In this document: piece after piece, positions 54,884-63,750 of the stretch
Layout of the letters: each line of letters begins with the position of its first letter
Numbering within the stretch: position 1 is the first letter of the stretch
Program-made: the position numbers and the translations under genes
Notes under the pieces: model-generated
What the model saw: the letters and a program-made list of their open reading frames with translations, nothing else
What the model was told of the DNA's origin: nothing
The model's database searches: none
Origin: Rikenellaceae bacterium
Lineage (GTDB): Bacteria; Bacteroidota; Bacteroidia; Bacteroidales; Rikenellaceae
DNA length: 64,000 bases
Assembly (NCBI GenBank): GCA_015060105.1
Contig: SUZD01000004.1
Coordinates: forward strand, 30,931-94,930
Reading direction: 5' to 3'

Positions 54884-55798
54884 ATGCGACGAAAGAGAGT
54901 TATACGACCTGTGCCGACACGCTATTTGTTGGCAGAATTGACCCCCGAGAAGATGTTGGGAGGTACTAATCACGCCGGAAATTTGATTTATGTGGTTGAT
55001 GCAACCGATAGCCCTGCTGTTTTGACCGAGATAGGCCGCCTGCGCGAAATATCTTTTCGAGATGCGGGTGGCGGAACGGGCGAGTCTTTGGACCTGGACG
55101 AGGGGGATTTGGCACTTGACGGCTACCGCCAGATGATAGTGTGGAATCCGTATGAGCGACAAATCGTGGGTGGCTATCGCTTTATCATTAGCGACGGCTG
55201 TTGGCCGAAACATCTATCTACGGAGCACTATTTTCGGTTTAGCGAGTCTTTTCGCCAACGCTACCTGCCACATACCATAGAGTTGGGGCGTTCGTTTATT
55301 CAGCCCCGCTATCAGTCAGGTAGGGGTGGTGTTTTTTCGTTGGACAACTTGTGGGACGGTATGGGTGCGGTTGTCAGCCGTACACCTCACGCACATTACC
55401 TGTTTGGCAAAGTGACGCTCTATCCGAGTTATGAAAAGGAGGCTCGTCGATTGCTGTATGCCTTTATGTATCGCTTTTTCGGGGCGCAGGAAAGTTTGGT
55501 TTCGGCACGCACACCATTGGCGTTTGATTTTGCTTTGGAGGAGTATAAAAATGTGTTTGACGGTGGGAATTTTCAGGAAAATTTACGAATTTTGCAAAAG
55601 GAACTAAAAAAGCGGGGAGAGAGTATCCCTCCTCTGATTAAATCATACATTAACCTATCACCCACGATGCAGGTTTTCGGGACCGTCCTTAATGACGATT
55701 TTGGTGGGGTGGAAGAGACTGCAATACTACTGACTATCAGCGACATCTATCCACATCAACTCGAACGCCACTTCGTACAAAAACAAAAAGTACTATGA
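54884..55798 (+). CDS. GNAT-fold acyl-ACP N-acyltransferase (GlsB/OlsB-like)
   Basis: The 304-residue protein belongs to the hemolysin-named GNAT branch that acylates amino acids to make amino-acid lipids such as the glycine lipids of Bacteroides. Supporting segments are LREISFRDAGGGTGESLDLDE, QIVGGYRFIIS, TIELGRSFIQPRYQSGRGG and YLFGKVTLYPSYE. No O-acyltransferase partner (GlsA type) is next to it here. Its final bases overlap the next gene (ATGA), so the two are translated together. Confidence 0.82.
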   Translation: MRRKRVIRPVPTRYLLAELTPEKMLGGTNHAGNLIYVVDATDSPAVLTEIGRLREISFRDAGGGTGESLDLDEGDLALDGYRQMIVWNPYERQIVGGYRFIISDGCWPKHLSTEHYFRFSESFRQRYLPHTIELGRSFIQPRYQSGRGGVFSLDNLWDGMGAVVSRTPHAHYLFGKVTLYPSYEKEARRLLYAFMYRFFGAQESLVSARTPLAFDFALEEYKNVFDGGNFQENLRILQKELKKRGESIPPLIKSYINLSPTMQVFGTVLNDDFGGVEETAILLTISDIYPHQLERHFVQKQKVL

Positions 55799-57117
55799 AG
55801 ATTAAAAATCTGTTAATTGCGGCTGCCGCTGTGCTTATGGCTATGCCGAGCAATGCTGCCTCGCCCAAGGTCGTAGAGATGCCCTTCCAAGGCAATACCT
55901 ATGTGACCTCCATCAAGAAACCTATGATTCACAACGCTTCGCAGGTTATCGATACCCGTACAGGTCTTTTGAAAGATTGGGACGACAGCAAAGTTACTAT
56001 TTCGCTCTATTTCAAGACAACCACAGCAGGTGCGTTCGATTTGAGCGTTGTTGCAGCTAACCCCAAAGGTACCGAGGCTTCGGAAATCGCTTTCTCGTAT
56101 GGCGGCAAGAGCTATAAAGTAGCGGTTGCTGGTGCCGAGTCCAAAGAGTATAAAGTTGGTACATTTACCGCAAAGGCTCCCGGATATATTAAGGTCGATA
56201 TTAAAGGCGCAAGTGCAACTCCCAAGGGTGCGCAATTTGCTCGTTTGTCGTCGTTCAAAGTGTCGGGTGCAGCTGCCGAGGGTATTATTAACTATGTACC
56301 ACAAGAGAAGGTAAAAGATAACTATTGGTTCCGTCGTGGCCCTTCGGTTCACTTTGGCTACCAACTTCCCCAAGGCGATGTAGAGTACTTCTATACCGAG
56401 GTTATGGTTCCCGAAGGCGAGGACGTTCCCTGCACCTATTTTATGCTTACAGGTTTTGCACAAGGCTATATGGGTATCCAATCGCTCGAAGGCGGCAAAC
56501 GCTCGGTGTTGTTCTCGGTGTGGAGCCCCTATTCGACAGATGACCCCCGTGAGATTCCCGAAGAGGACCGCGTAGTATGCTTGCGTAAAGGCGAGGGCGT
56601 GACTGTTCGTGACTTCGGTAACGAGGGCTCGGGTGGTCAAAGTTTCTCGAACTACCCTTGGAAGACAGGTAAAACCTACAAAACATTGGTACAAGTAACC
56701 CCCGATGGTCAAGGCCGCACTATCTATACAGGCTATTTCTGTGACGAGAAGGGCAATTGGCATTTGATTGCATCGTTCCGTCGTCCCAAAACAAATACTT
56801 GGTATAAGGGTGCACACTCGTTCTTGGAGTGCTTCCGTCCCGAGACAAGTTATATGAGCCGTGAGGTACACTTCAAAAACCAATGGGCTCGTATGGCCGA
56901 TGGTACTTGGGTCGAGGTTACCAAAGGTACTTTCACTTGCGACGGTACAGGTGCAAGCGGAATGCGTGGCGATATGTATGGTGCGTTGGTTGGTGACGAG
57001 TTCATCTTGAAAAACTGCGGTTTCTTCAACGAGCACGAGAACTACGGTACCAAATTCGAGCGCAAAGCTAATGGCAATGCCCCTGAAATTGATTTCGAGA
57101 TGTTGAAAAATCTCTAA
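55795..57117 (+). CDS. DUF3472 secreted protein with DUF5077-like N-domain
   Basis: The 440-residue protein has a signal peptide (MPSNAA), an N-terminal carbohydrate-binding-like beta-sandwich (about 25-165, with KVTISLYFKTTTAGAFDLSV) and a C-terminal DUF3472 region (SVHFGYQLP, FYTEVMVPEGEDVPCTYFM, GYMGIQ, FLECFRPETSYMSREVHFKNQW). The family is common in Bacteroidetes and thought to act on or bind glycans; activity is not established. It is translationally coupled to the GNAT gene. Confidence 0.83.
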   Translation: MKIKNLLIAAAAVLMAMPSNAASPKVVEMPFQGNTYVTSIKKPMIHNASQVIDTRTGLLKDWDDSKVTISLYFKTTTAGAFDLSVVAANPKGTEASEIAFSYGGKSYKVAVAGAESKEYKVGTFTAKAPGYIKVDIKGASATPKGAQFARLSSFKVSGAAAEGIINYVPQEKVKDNYWFRRGPSVHFGYQLPQGDVEYFYTEVMVPEGEDVPCTYFMLTGFAQGYMGIQSLEGGKRSVLFSVWSPYSTDDPREIPEEDRVVCLRKGEGVTVRDFGNEGSGGQSFSNYPWKTGKTYKTLVQVTPDGQGRTIYTGYFCDEKGNWHLIASFRRPKTNTWYKGAHSFLECFRPETSYMSREVHFKNQWARMADGTWVEVTKGTFTCDGTGASGMRGDMYGALVGDEFILKNCGFFNEHENYGTKFERKANGNAPEIDFEMLKNL

Positions 57118-57130
57118 TTCGATATAGAAC

Positions 57131-57176
57131 AAAAAAGTACGAGGTTGCTCCTGTGGGGCAACCTCGTACTGCTTTT
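57131..57176. terminator. bidirectional terminator
   Basis: A perfect 12-base stem, GTACGAGGTTGC (57137-57148) with GCAACCTCGTAC (57158-57169), is preceded by an A run and followed by TTTT; it separates the convergent DUF3472 and GH3 genes. Confidence 0.9.
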
Positions 57177-57189
57177 ATGACGCTTCTCG

Positions 57190-59568
57190 TTACTCGAAGA
57201 GCGAGAAACGTTGTTTGGTCGGAGTGTCGATGAAAATCTTATCTCCGTAAGGGATTTCGGGACGCATAACATCGCTTGTGGGCTCGATGATGGGCTTGCG
57301 GATTTTGATGTGTTGTGCAACTCGCAAATCCTCGCACGAGAAACCAAGCGAGAGGGTGTATTTGTCGGCATCAACCACCCAGGCACATTGAGCCTCGTCG
57401 TAGGCAGCCAAATATCTCAACGGCAGTGTGATAGTGAGCGTTTGGCTTTGACCCGGAGCCAACTCTGCACTCTTGGCATAACCGCGCAACTCGACAGCAG
57501 GTTTATCCATAGACGGATTTTGTTGCGACGAGTAGAGCTGCACTACCTGTTTGGCGGCCGCATCGCCTACGTTTGTCAGACGGCAACTAACTCTCAATGA
57601 ATCACCCTTGATTTGAGCCTTCATACGACTAATCTCGAAAGTCGAGTAGGTCAAACCGTGACCAAAGGGATAAGCAACTTTGATGTTGTTGGTTGTGTAG
57701 TCACGATAGCCTACATAGATACCCTCGGTGTAGTTGGTGTAGTCGATGTCGGGTTGCTCGTACAGCTTCTCCTTGCTGTTGTAACGGTAGAACGAAGCGT
57801 TGCTGTCATCGACATAGATATCCTCGGGGAATGTTTGTGCTTTGACATCGGCATAACTCATAGGCATAGTTGCGGGAAGGTGTCCGCTGGGCGAAATCTT
57901 GCCACTAACGACATCGGCAATTGCATTTCCACCCTCTTGTCCGGGCAACCAGCACAACATAATGGCATCAACCTTGTCGCGCCACTCGGTGACATCGACC
58001 AAACCGCACACATTGAGCAATACGACAACGCGTTTGCCTACGCTATGGAACTCACTGCTTACAGCATCAATCAACTCCAACTCGCTACGACGCAACATAT
58101 AGTCGTCTTCGATGTGACGGTCATAACCTTCGCCCGAGTTGCGACCAATGGTAATGATTGCAATGTCGGCTGTTTTTGCAGCATTACGAGCCACTTCAAC
58201 GGGGTTGGGAAGTTGCTCCTCGACAATCTTGGGAACGCACCACAAGCGTTTCGAGTTGATAGGGTCCAGACGCTCCTTCTCGCGCGCCATATGCTCGGTA
58301 TAGAGTCGCTCTACGGTGGGCTCAAACGAGTAACCTGCGAGTTTCATACCCTCCTGCAAACCGATAGTGTATGCTTTGTTTACCTCGCCCGAACCTGTAC
58401 CGCCAGCGATGAAGTTGTACGATGTGGTTCCGAACATTGCCACGCATTTGTCGGTAGCAATGGGGAGTGCTTTTTGCTCGTTTTTAAGCAAAACAAAACC
58501 CTCGGTGGCCGCTTTGCGCGACGCTTGTGCGTGAGATTTGAGGTCGGGGGTGTTGCTCGGCTTGTGACCTTGGAATTTGGGGCTCATAACCACCAAATTC
58601 AAGATACGACGGCAACAAGCGTCCATATATTTCTCGTCAAGACGACCATTGCGAACAGCCTCTACAAGCGTTGTATAGAGGTGAGTAAAACCGGGTTGGA
58701 GCATATCGTTGCCGGCCTCCATCTGTTTGATGACATCGACGCCTCCGCCCCAATCCGACACGATAGCACCGCGGAAACCCCACTCCTGGCGCAGTATGCT
58801 GTCCAACAAACCGGGGTCCTCGGAGGTATAACGACCATTGACGAAGTTATACGAGGTCATAATGGTCCAAGGTTGTGCCTCCTCGACAGCGATTTGGAAG
58901 TTACGCAAGTAGAGCTCACGCAAGGGACGAATCTCGACACGCGAGTCGTTTGCCAAGCGGTTAATCTCCTGATTGTTCACAGCAAAGTGTTTTATAGAAG
59001 TTCCCACGCCGCGCGATTGCACGCCACGAATCATAGCGGCCGAGATTTTGCCCGACAACAGAGGGTCTTCCGAATAGTACTCGAAGTTACGTCCACACAA
59101 CGGATTACGCATAAGGTTTGCACCCGGGCCGAGAATAACATCGACATTGTAGTCGCGTACCTCCTCGCCAACGGCAGCGCCCGATTGTGCAACGAGTTCG
59201 TCGTTCCAAGTCGAAGCCATCAGAATACCGATAGGCATAGCCGTACAATAGTAGGTCTGCTCGCTACCTTTGCGGGTGGGCGAGATGCGCAAACCTTGCG
59301 GACCATCGGCAAACACAATGGCGGGAATACCCAATCGCTCAATAGGGTAGGTCGTTCCTGCTGCTCCGGGGACAATGCTACGAGTGTAACCGACTACACC
59401 GCGAGTCTCGGCGTCGGACAGAAATGAGGTGCCGACAACCAAGTGGCACTTCTCTTCGAGAGTCATTGCTTTGATAACCTCTTCGATATTGTCTGCCGCA
59501 AGTTTGATTTGTGCCGAAGCGCACACACTTGCCGCGACAAATAGCAGAGTAATGAAAGTTTTTCTCAT
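57190..59568 (-). CDS. Family 3 glycoside hydrolase (beta-glucosidase type)
   Basis: The 792-residue exported enzyme (signal ends in VCASAQ) has the GH3 barrel (FADGPQGLRI, NLMRNPLCGRNFEYYSEDP, KHFAVNNQE) with the nucleophile Asp272 in IVSDWGG, the alpha/beta sandwich domain with the region expected to hold the acid/base, and a C-terminal fibronectin III-like domain (SCRLTNVGDAAAKQVVQLY). It would release terminal beta-glucose or a related sugar in the periplasm. It lies 30 bases after a small conserved gene on the same strand. Confidence 0.93.
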   Translation of the reverse strand: MRKTFITLLFVAASVCASAQIKLAADNIEEVIKAMTLEEKCHLVVGTSFLSDAETRGVVGYTRSIVPGAAGTTYPIERLGIPAIVFADGPQGLRISPTRKGSEQTYYCTAMPIGILMASTWNDELVAQSGAAVGEEVRDYNVDVILGPGANLMRNPLCGRNFEYYSEDPLLSGKISAAMIRGVQSRGVGTSIKHFAVNNQEINRLANDSRVEIRPLRELYLRNFQIAVEEAQPWTIMTSYNFVNGRYTSEDPGLLDSILRQEWGFRGAIVSDWGGGVDVIKQMEAGNDMLQPGFTHLYTTLVEAVRNGRLDEKYMDACCRRILNLVVMSPKFQGHKPSNTPDLKSHAQASRKAATEGFVLLKNEQKALPIATDKCVAMFGTTSYNFIAGGTGSGEVNKAYTIGLQEGMKLAGYSFEPTVERLYTEHMAREKERLDPINSKRLWCVPKIVEEQLPNPVEVARNAAKTADIAIITIGRNSGEGYDRHIEDDYMLRRSELELIDAVSSEFHSVGKRVVVLLNVCGLVDVTEWRDKVDAIMLCWLPGQEGGNAIADVVSGKISPSGHLPATMPMSYADVKAQTFPEDIYVDDSNASFYRYNSKEKLYEQPDIDYTNYTEGIYVGYRDYTTNNIKVAYPFGHGLTYSTFEISRMKAQIKGDSLRVSCRLTNVGDAAAKQVVQLYSSQQNPSMDKPAVELRGYAKSAELAPGQSQTLTITLPLRYLAAYDEAQCAWVVDADKYTLSLGFSCEDLRVAQHIKIRKPIIEPTSDVMRPEIPYGDKIFIDTPTKQRFSLFE

Positions 59569-59598
59569 AGTAGTATAGTAGTTTTTGAAAGTTTTAGT

Positions 59599-60171
59599 CT
59601 AACTTACGGGTGCATTGGGGTTGTACTTCTCGAATCGGTAGCCCAAGCGTTTAAGTTCGAGCGATGCGCCAATGCGGAACATCACGCGTGCGGTGCGAGC
59701 AAAGATGTAGAATGCACGAGTAGTTTGTGCCTCAATTTGCTCGTGACGAATTTGCGAAATGGCACTTTGAGCGCAACCACGCATAATCTCCTCGAAGCGG
59801 ATAGCGTCGGGAGAATCGAGCGACAAACCGAGAATATTCTGCACTATGTACTCGTCCATATCGTCAAAACCGCGCTCACCGTGCAACGCAGCATAGGGCT
59901 CGGTTGAGTATTTTGCCCAATCCTCGTCCCAACGATGTGCAACGGCCATACCAACATAACCTGCCCAAGCGATTGCGGCTGCGGGGTAGTCATTGAGTTG
60001 CGGAACGGCGTCCGCCATATATTCGGGAGCTATCTCGCGCCAACGAGCATCGAGGTCCTCCGACGACAAAAGTGTGCCGTCCAGAAAACCGAGCGATGTG
60101 CATTGCGACAGCAAATTCATTTCGAGAGTAGTCTCGAACTTGTCGTAAAACTGTTTATCTTTCTCTTCCAT
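59599..60171 (-). CDS. conserved hypothetical protein
   Basis: The 190-residue soluble, acidic protein has no signal peptide and is mostly helical, with a Gly/Ala stretch AAAIAWAGYVGMAVAHRWDEDW and paired aromatic residues. It looks like a small family restricted to Bacteroidetes; I cannot assign a function. It is read just before the GH3 gene (30-base gap) and could be co-transcribed with it. The 88 bases upstream (60172-60259) hold a GGTTGTG-type inverted repeat (near 60198-60237) but no clear promoter. Confidence 0.65.
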   Translation of the reverse strand: MEEKDKQFYDKFETTLEMNLLSQCTSLGFLDGTLLSSEDLDARWREIAPEYMADAVPQLNDYPAAAIAWAGYVGMAVAHRWDEDWAKYSTEPYAALHGERGFDDMDEYIVQNILGLSLDSPDAIRFEEIMRGCAQSAISQIRHEQIEAQTTRAFYIFARTARVMFRIGASLELKRLGYRFEKYNPNAPVS

Positions 60172-60259
60172 ACCAATATATATTTACAAAGCAAACACAA
60201 CCGCCCCTTCTTGGTTTACGAAGAGTTGGTTGTGTGTATCTTATCTCGTTTCGGCCTTT

Positions 60260-60583
60260 CTACGCCTCGCCCATATTGAAGCCCATCGTCACTTGCGAGG
60301 GGTCGTCGTCTGTCATCGGCGGAGTCGGAATGTTGATACGTCCAACGGCACTTTCGTAGCGAGTGATATTCTCTTGCAGGCTCAATAACAGGCGTTTTGC
60401 GTGTTCGGGAGCGAGCACTACGCGGCTCTTGATTTTGGCTTTCTTAACACCCGGCATTGTTGCTGCAAAGTCGAGTACAAACTCCGACGAAGAGTGCGAG
60501 ATGATTGCAAAATTGGAGTAAACGCCTTGTGCAATCTCCTCGTCTAATTGAATGTCTATTCCGAGTTTTTTGATTTCAGACAT
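60260..60583 (-). CDS. DUF3467 protein
   Basis: The 107-residue protein fits DUF3467: it opens with IDIQLDEEIAQGVYSNFAIISHSSSEFVLDFA, then KIKSRVVLAPEHAKRLLLSLQENI and IPTPP. The start at 60583 (MSEIKKLG) is supported by a -7 element upstream; the earlier Met at 60649 would cross it. The family is widespread and lacks a known function. Confidence 0.83.
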   Translation of the reverse strand: MSEIKKLGIDIQLDEEIAQGVYSNFAIISHSSSEFVLDFAATMPGVKKAKIKSRVVLAPEHAKRLLLSLQENITRYESAVGRINIPTPPMTDDDPSQVTMGFNMGEA

Positions 60584-60605
60584 AGTGTTGTGCAAATTTG
60601 TTAGG

Positions 60606-60613
60606 CAAATATA
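60606..60613 (-). promoter_or_regulatory. -7 element for the DUF3467 gene
   Basis: TATATTTG on the minus strand, 23 bases before the chosen start; no matching TTTG at the usual -33 distance. Confidence 0.5.
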
Positions 60614-60692
60614 GCGTTTTGTGGAGTAGCGAAAATCGTTCCCACGCACAAGTTATCGCCATTTTGTTAACAATTTGCACCTAAAATCACGA

Positions 60693-61463
60693 TTACAAGT
60701 GCTCCTCGACCCAATTTGTCAGTTCAACGAACTCTCCGACACCCAACTGCTCTGCTCGCTTGCTGAAAAACGGATGCTCGGCACCGCCAAACGCTCCGAA
60801 TACCGAACGCAACGAGTTGCGAATCATCTTGCGGCGCTGACCAAACGAAGCCTTCACAACCTTGATAAATAACTCCTCGTCGCAACCCAACTGCTCAACC
60901 CCATTGCGACGCATACGGATAACGGCGCTCTTGACTTTGGGCGGTGGGTTAAATACATTCTCGTGCACCGTAAACAGATACTCGATGTCGTACCACGCCT
61001 GCAACAGCACACTCAATATTCCGTAATCACGACTACCAGGGGGCTCTGCCAAACGAATTGCCACCTCCCGCTGAATCATACCCACACACTCGGGCACGAT
61101 GTCGCGGTTCTCCAACACTTTGAAGAATATTTGCGACGATATATTGTAAGGGAAGTTACCTGTAACCGTTACGCCATTGGGGAAACGCTCTTTGAGGTTC
61201 ATTTGCAGGAAGTCGCTACCAAGCAGACGAGGTGCAAAATCGGGAAAGTGTGCGTGGAGATAATCAACACTCTCGGTGTCAATCTCGACGCCCCATACCT
61301 CCAAATCCTCGCGCTCCAACAGAAACTGCGTGAGCATACCCATACCACAACCGACCTCCAAAACGGTGGCAGGGCCTGCAACAGCATCGGCAATCTTGCG
61401 CGATATATTTTTGTCGGTCAGGAAGTGCTGGCCGAGTGCTTTTTTTGCTCTTACTTCGCTCAT
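60693..61463 (-). CDS. rsmA: 16S rRNA dimethyladenosine transferase (KsgA)
   Basis: The 256-residue enzyme dimethylates two adjacent adenosines near the 3' end of 16S rRNA. KKALGQHFLTDKNI, the SAM-binding VLEVGCGMGMLTQFLL and the catalytic NFPYNISSQI are all present. The start MSEVRAKK at 61463 overlaps the end of ispH by four bases, so the longer version beginning at 61556 is rejected. Confidence 0.96.
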   Translation of the reverse strand: MSEVRAKKALGQHFLTDKNISRKIADAVAGPATVLEVGCGMGMLTQFLLEREDLEVWGVEIDTESVDYLHAHFPDFAPRLLGSDFLQMNLKERFPNGVTVTGNFPYNISSQIFFKVLENRDIVPECVGMIQREVAIRLAEPPGSRDYGILSVLLQAWYDIEYLFTVHENVFNPPPKVKSAVIRMRRNGVEQLGCDEELFIKVVKASFGQRRKMIRNSLRSVFGAFGGAEHPFFSKRAEQLGVGEFVELTNWVEEHL

Positions 61464-62317
61464 AACGTTTCGATATATTTGGCAACTCTCTCCATAAGCC
61501 ACGCAGGGGTCGATGTTGCGCCACACACACCAACGCTCTCGGCATTTGCAAGCCACGAAGCCTCTATTTCGCCCTCGTTCTCAACGCAATAGGAGCGGGG
61601 ATTTGCTTCATGACAAACGCCATACAGCACTTTGCCATTCGAACTCTTGCGACCGCACACAAAGATTACGACATCAAACCTTTGGGCGAAATCACGCAAT
61701 AGTTGCTCACGATTGGCAACCTGACGGCATACGGTATCATGAAGGAATATTTGGTCGGGAGTGGTGCTGCGACGACGAATTTCGTCGGCAACCTCGCTGA
61801 ACAGTTCAAGACTCTGGGTCGTCTGCGACAGCAGAGTAATAGGACGCGAAAAATCTACCAAATGCAAATCATCGGTCGATTCGACAACGATGCAGTCGTC
61901 GTTAATCTGTCCCGAAAGTCCAACAACCTCGGCGTGACCTCTCTTGCCGAGAATTACGACCTGCCCGCCAACCTCCGACATCTGCTCGTAGGCCTCTTTG
62001 ACCCTCTTTTGTAAGCGGGCAACAACGGGACAAGTGGCGTCGATATAGGGGATATTGTTTTGGTTCAGAATAGCATAGGTCGAAGGGGGCTCGCCATGTG
62101 CGCGCACAAGGATAGTTTCGCCATCAACGGCGGTTATACCCGAATGGTCGATAGTGCGAAGGCCCATATCTTCCAGGCGGCGTTGCTCCTCGGCATTGTG
62201 TACAATATCGCCGAGCGACAACACCTTGCAGCCCGAGGCGATGGCTTGTTCGGCTTTGCCGATAGCCGTCACAACTCCAAAGCAGAAGCCCGAATGTGAG
62301 TCAATCTCTACTCGCAT
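61460..62317 (-). CDS. ispH: 4-hydroxy-3-methylbut-2-enyl diphosphate reductase
   Basis: The 285-residue iron-sulfur enzyme makes isopentenyl and dimethylallyl diphosphate in the last step of the MEP pathway. The cluster cysteines are Cys12 (GFCFGV), Cys96 (ATCPVV) and Cys197 (DTVCRQ), and the substrate His residues lie in IVHNAEE and RAHGEPP. It overlaps cmk upstream by ten bases and rsmA downstream by four. Confidence 0.96.
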   Translation of the reverse strand: MRVEIDSHSGFCFGVVTAIGKAEQAIASGCKVLSLGDIVHNAEEQRRLEDMGLRTIDHSGITAVDGETILVRAHGEPPSTYAILNQNNIPYIDATCPVVARLQKRVKEAYEQMSEVGGQVVILGKRGHAEVVGLSGQINDDCIVVESTDDLHLVDFSRPITLLSQTTQSLELFSEVADEIRRRSTTPDQIFLHDTVCRQVANREQLLRDFAQRFDVVIFVCGRKSSNGKVLYGVCHEANPRSYCVENEGEIEASWLANAESVGVCGATSTPAWLMERVAKYIETL

Positions 62318-62997
62318 TGTTGTTGATATAGTTTCAGGAAGAATTCCATCTGCTCCTCGACGGTCATATAGCTATTGTCGAGCACTATTGCATCGTCGGC
62401 CTTGCGCAAGGGGCTGATAGCGCGACTTTGGTCGGCCTCGTCGCGCGCAACCACATTTTGATACACCTCTTCGAGCGTTGCATTGTCGCCTTTGGCCTGC
62501 AACTCTTTGTATCGGCGTTGCGCACGCACCATAGGGTCGGCGGTCATGAAGATTTTGATTTCGGCGTTGGGAAATACCACTGTGCCAATGTCGCGTCCGT
62601 CGAGTACGACACCACCATCGCGGCCCATCTGTTGCTGCATAGCCACAAGTTTGCGACGCACCTCGCCAATCGAGCTAACCTCGCTAACATAGTTACTTAC
62701 CTCGATAGTGCGGATGCGACCCTCTGCCAAATCGCCATTGACATAGATGTCGGCTGCGCCACGATGTTTGTTGTAGCGGAAGCTGATTTCGATATCGTCT
62801 AATCGCTCGATGAGTTGTTGCTGGTCGAGAATACCGTCGGCGATAATCCCGTTGTCGATAGCATAGAGGGTTACGGCACGATACATTGCGCCCGTATCGA
62901 TAAATACGTAGCCCATTTGTGCTGCTATTTTCTTGGCGAAGGTACTTTTGCCGCACGACGAGAAGCCGTCAACGGCTATGGTAAGTTTATTTTTCAT
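62308..62997 (-). CDS. cmk: Cytidylate kinase
   Basis: The 229-residue kinase phosphorylates CMP and dCMP. The P-loop is GFSSCGKSTFAKKIA (residues 12-26), where CMP kinases usually have GPxxSGKST. Further motifs are YVFIDTGAMYRAVTL and VVLDGRDIGTVVFP. The start at 62997 shares one base with the stop of the LysE-family gene upstream. Confidence 0.95.
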   Translation of the reverse strand: MKNKLTIAVDGFSSCGKSTFAKKIAAQMGYVFIDTGAMYRAVTLYAIDNGIIADGILDQQQLIERLDDIEISFRYNKHRGAADIYVNGDLAEGRIRTIEVSNYVSEVSSIGEVRRKLVAMQQQMGRDGGVVLDGRDIGTVVFPNAEIKIFMTADPMVRAQRRYKELQAKGDNATLEEVYQNVVARDEADQSRAISPLRKADDAIVLDNSYMTVEEQMEFFLKLYQQQCE

Positions 62998-63659
62998 TAC
63001 AGATGGATATCTTCGATTATTTGAATTACGGTTGTTATGACTGCCCACGCACCGAGCATTGCGATAACGATTCCCATCACGCGGTTAATCCACAGCAGGT
63101 GGTGAGGGCGGAAACGTTGGCGCAATTTGCCGATAACCCACGACAGCAGGTACCACCACGAGCATGTACCTGCAAGGAATCCCGAGATGGTCAGAAAACC
63201 GCTGGTTACGCGGGTCAAATCTTCGGCGGTTGGGTCGTATTGCAAGTTGAAGGCCGAAAACAAAAGTATCAGCCACAGTACAAAAGCAGGGTTAGTAAGT
63301 GTGAGCAGGAAGGTCGAGATGTAGTCCTGCCAAAGGTCTGTTTTGCGACCTTGATTTCGGCGAATCTGCACCGCCGGATTGGTCATAAAGATACGGACAC
63401 CTACAAAGGCGACGCAGCACCCTCCGATGAGGGTTATGATAGCCATATTCTTCTCGATAAACGAGTTTACAAGGGCGATAAAGAAGAAGGCGATAATGGC
63501 GAATAGGGTGTCGGCGGTTGCAGCACCAAGTCCCGAAACCAATCCCGAAAGACGACCCTTGCTCAATGTGCGTTGTATGCACATCACGCCAACGGGGCCG
63601 AGCGAAACCGAGGCAATAAAGCCAACGATAAATCCTCGTATGAGAAATTGAATTGTCAT
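62997..63659 (-). CDS. LysE/RhtB family transporter
   Basis: The 220-residue membrane protein has six predicted helices and the family opening GFIVGFIASVSLGPVGVMCIQRTLSKG, matching amino-acid exporters of the LysE superfamily. The conserved NPAFVLWLILLFSAF is present in the C-terminal half. It is the first gene of the lysE-cmk-ispH-rsmA run. Substrate unknown. Confidence 0.9.
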   Translation of the reverse strand: MTIQFLIRGFIVGFIASVSLGPVGVMCIQRTLSKGRLSGLVSGLGAATADTLFAIIAFFFIALVNSFIEKNMAIITLIGGCCVAFVGVRIFMTNPAVQIRRNQGRKTDLWQDYISTFLLTLTNPAFVLWLILLFSAFNLQYDPTAEDLTRVTSGFLTISGFLAGTCSWWYLLSWVIGKLRQRFRPHHLLWINRVMGIVIAMLGAWAVITTVIQIIEDIHL

Positions 63660-63699
63660 TATGCGGTGTCTTCTTCGAGAAAATAGTTACTCCGTAATG

Positions 63700-63727
63700 T
63701 TTGCAAAAATAATAAATATTATCTTTG
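63700..63727 (+). promoter_or_regulatory. promoter of lnt
   Basis: TATCTTTG (63720-63727) is a good -7; TTTG (63700-63703) lies 16 bases upstream. On the opposite strand TATTTTTG (63704-63711) could serve the divergent LysE gene. Confidence 0.5.
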
Positions 63728-63750
63728 TGGAAAATTTGAAAGGCGAAAAA

